Below are positions 63,295 to 64,000 of a DNA stretch of 64,000 bases, piece by piece. This DNA is from Pectobacterium brasiliense (GTDB taxonomy: Bacteria > Pseudomonadota > Gammaproteobacteria > Enterobacterales > Enterobacteriaceae): NCBI RefSeq assembly GCF_016950255.1, contig NZ_JACGFN010000001.1:1054001-1118000 (forward strand). The letters run 5' to 3'. The position numbers and the translations under genes are program-made. The notes beneath the pieces were generated by a model. The model was not told the DNA's origin. It made no database searches and saw only the letters and a list, made by a program, of their open reading frames with translations. Within the stretch, counting starts at the first letter, position 1; every line of letters starts with the position of its first letter.

Positions 63295-63795
63295 ATGCTT
63301 TTGTCCGCACTACGACGGCGAAGTTTCCCAGCCTGGGTCGGCATCTTCGCTATTTTGACCATCTTCATTGCCCCAGTGATTTCACAAACACTGGTGCTTC
63401 ATGGGGCCCATGCTCATGAAAATGGTACAAACACGCATAGCTCGACGGTACATACTAGTGCTACTGCACATACGGCCGACGCGCATGATACAACCGCGTC
63501 CACCAGCCACAGCGGCAGTATAGCCGAACCGCACCATAATCATACCGGACATCAGATGTCCGGGCATCACGCGACGCAATCACACCATTCTCCCTCATCG
63601 CCATCCATGATGATGGACCATGCTGCTTGCGGTTACTGCGTACTCTTTTCGTATACGCCAGCGCTGTTCGCAACAGGCACTCCCAATCCCATACTGAGCG
63701 CGTCTTTATCGGAAGCGCTGGTTATTCATTTTATTTCCCGAATTGTCCTTCCTGAGCGTTATGCTTCTCCTGTAGTCCGCGCTCCGCCTTTCTGA
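63295..63795 (+). CDS. DUF2946 histidine-rich protein
   Basis: This 166-residue protein has an N-terminal membrane or signal helix (WVGIFAILTIFIAPVISQTL), a central part very rich in His, Ser and Thr (about 35-105) and the DUF2946 core CGYCVLFSYTPALF with the Cys pair. Proteins of this family are often next to copper-linked genes, so metal binding is likely by the His content, but the function is unknown. A further gene starts 102 bp downstream on the same strand, probably in the same operon. Confidence 0.85.
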   Translation: MLLSALRRRSFPAWVGIFAILTIFIAPVISQTLVLHGAHAHENGTNTHSSTVHTSATAHTADAHDTTASTSHSGSIAEPHHNHTGHQMSGHHATQSHHSPSSPSMMMDHAACGYCVLFSYTPALFATGTPNPILSASLSEALVIHFISRIVLPERYASPVVRAPPF

Positions 63796-63897
63796 ATCAC
63801 GCATCATCATGCTCATGTGCATTTATAACGCATCGCGCTATATCCTTTCAGGTGTGGCGTTTGATCATTTTTTTGCTAAGTGATTTCAGAGGGGTCT

Positions 63898-64000
63898 ATG
63901 TCACACCCTAATCAGGCATCAGCCACTGCTGCCGCCTCCGTTTCACGCCCAGCCGGAGAAACGGCGTCGGATAAACACGCGATGGATAACGTATCGCCAC
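63898..64000 (+). CDS. Start of an unidentified gene, cut by the window end
   Basis: An ATG at 63898 with GAGGGG just upstream opens a frame to the window edge (34 codons visible). The start reads MSHPNQASATAAASVSRP. The visible part is polar and hydrophilic with no recognised domain. Neighbouring DUF2946 suggests a linked function, possibly a membrane protein of the PepSY type, but this cannot be seen. Confidence 0.6.
   Translation, partial: MSHPNQASATAAASVSRPAGETASDKHAMDNVSP

Overview
The window is chromosomal DNA of an enterobacterium. Nearly every housekeeping protein is close to its E. coli K-12 counterpart in sequence and length, and long blocks keep the E. coli gene order. Examples are btuC-btuE-btuD-nlpC, lolC-lolD-lolE-nagK-cobB-mfd, ycfJ/ndh/ycfP/nagZ/thiK/lpoB/ycfL/hinT, ptsG/tatD-family/holB/tmk/mltG/pabC/fabF/acpP/fabG/fabD/fabH/plsX/rpmF/yceD, maf-like/rluC/rne, pyrC/dinI/bssS, yceJ-yceI, trhO, lpxL and opgG-opgH. 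The haem importer HmuUV and the divergence level suggest a soft-rot relative such as Pectobacterium (Pectobacteriaceae). That assignment is an inference; no 16S gene is present. No rRNA, tRNA, insertion sequence, prophage or CRISPR array was seen.

Layout. 1-1.4 kb: end of a haem uptake operon (hmuU partial, hmuV). 1.4-7.2 kb, minus strand: selO, lplA, nlpC and the vitamin B12 importer genes btuD, btuE, btuC. 7.3-9.8 kb: an accessory patch with a methyltransferase and a cupin facing a Crp/Fnr-like regulator, then a possible iron-regulated transcript encoding a small Cys/His-rich protein. 9.8-14.8 kb, minus strand: cobB, nagK and lolEDC. 15.0-18.4 kb: mfd, broken by a 2-bp expansion of a CG run. 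18.6-23.2 kb: yegD and a TetR regulator with three operators driving two MFS exporters. 23.3-29.9 kb, minus strand: ycfJ, ndh, ycfP, nagZ, thiK, lpoB, ycfL, hinT. 30.2-32.6 kb: a DHA2-type MFS exporter divergent from an HTH regulator. 32.6-45.0 kb, minus strand: ptsG, then the replication, folate, peptidoglycan and fatty-acid synthesis block ending in rpmF and yceD. 45.1-50.7 kb: a Maf-like pyrophosphatase, rluC, and rne with a long leader. 50.7-58.7 kb: an ABM-domain protein, pyrC, dinI with a LexA box, a small unknown gene, bssS, yceJ-yceI, trhO, an Old Yellow Enzyme and lpxL. 58.8-62.9 kb: opgH and opgG. 63.3 kb to the end: a DUF2946 histidine-rich protein and the first codons of another gene.

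How the genes work together. Most of the window serves the envelope: lipoprotein sorting (LolCDE), peptidoglycan synthesis and recycling (LpoB, MltG, NagZ, NagK), fatty acid, phospholipid and lipid A supply (Fab, PlsX, LpxL) and periplasmic glucans (OpgGH). Two metal/cofactor importers (haem, B12) and three drug-type exporters complete it. The parts that depart from the E. coli order are the 7.3-9.8, 18.6-23.2, 30.2-32.6, 52.6-52.9, 56.4-57.5 and 63.3-64.0 kb patches. The most notable single observation is the frameshift in mfd. I found no clearly new multi-gene system; the best candidates for undescribed biology are the Fur-box/small-ORF/terminator unit near 9.5 kb and the methyltransferase-cupin-regulator trio.
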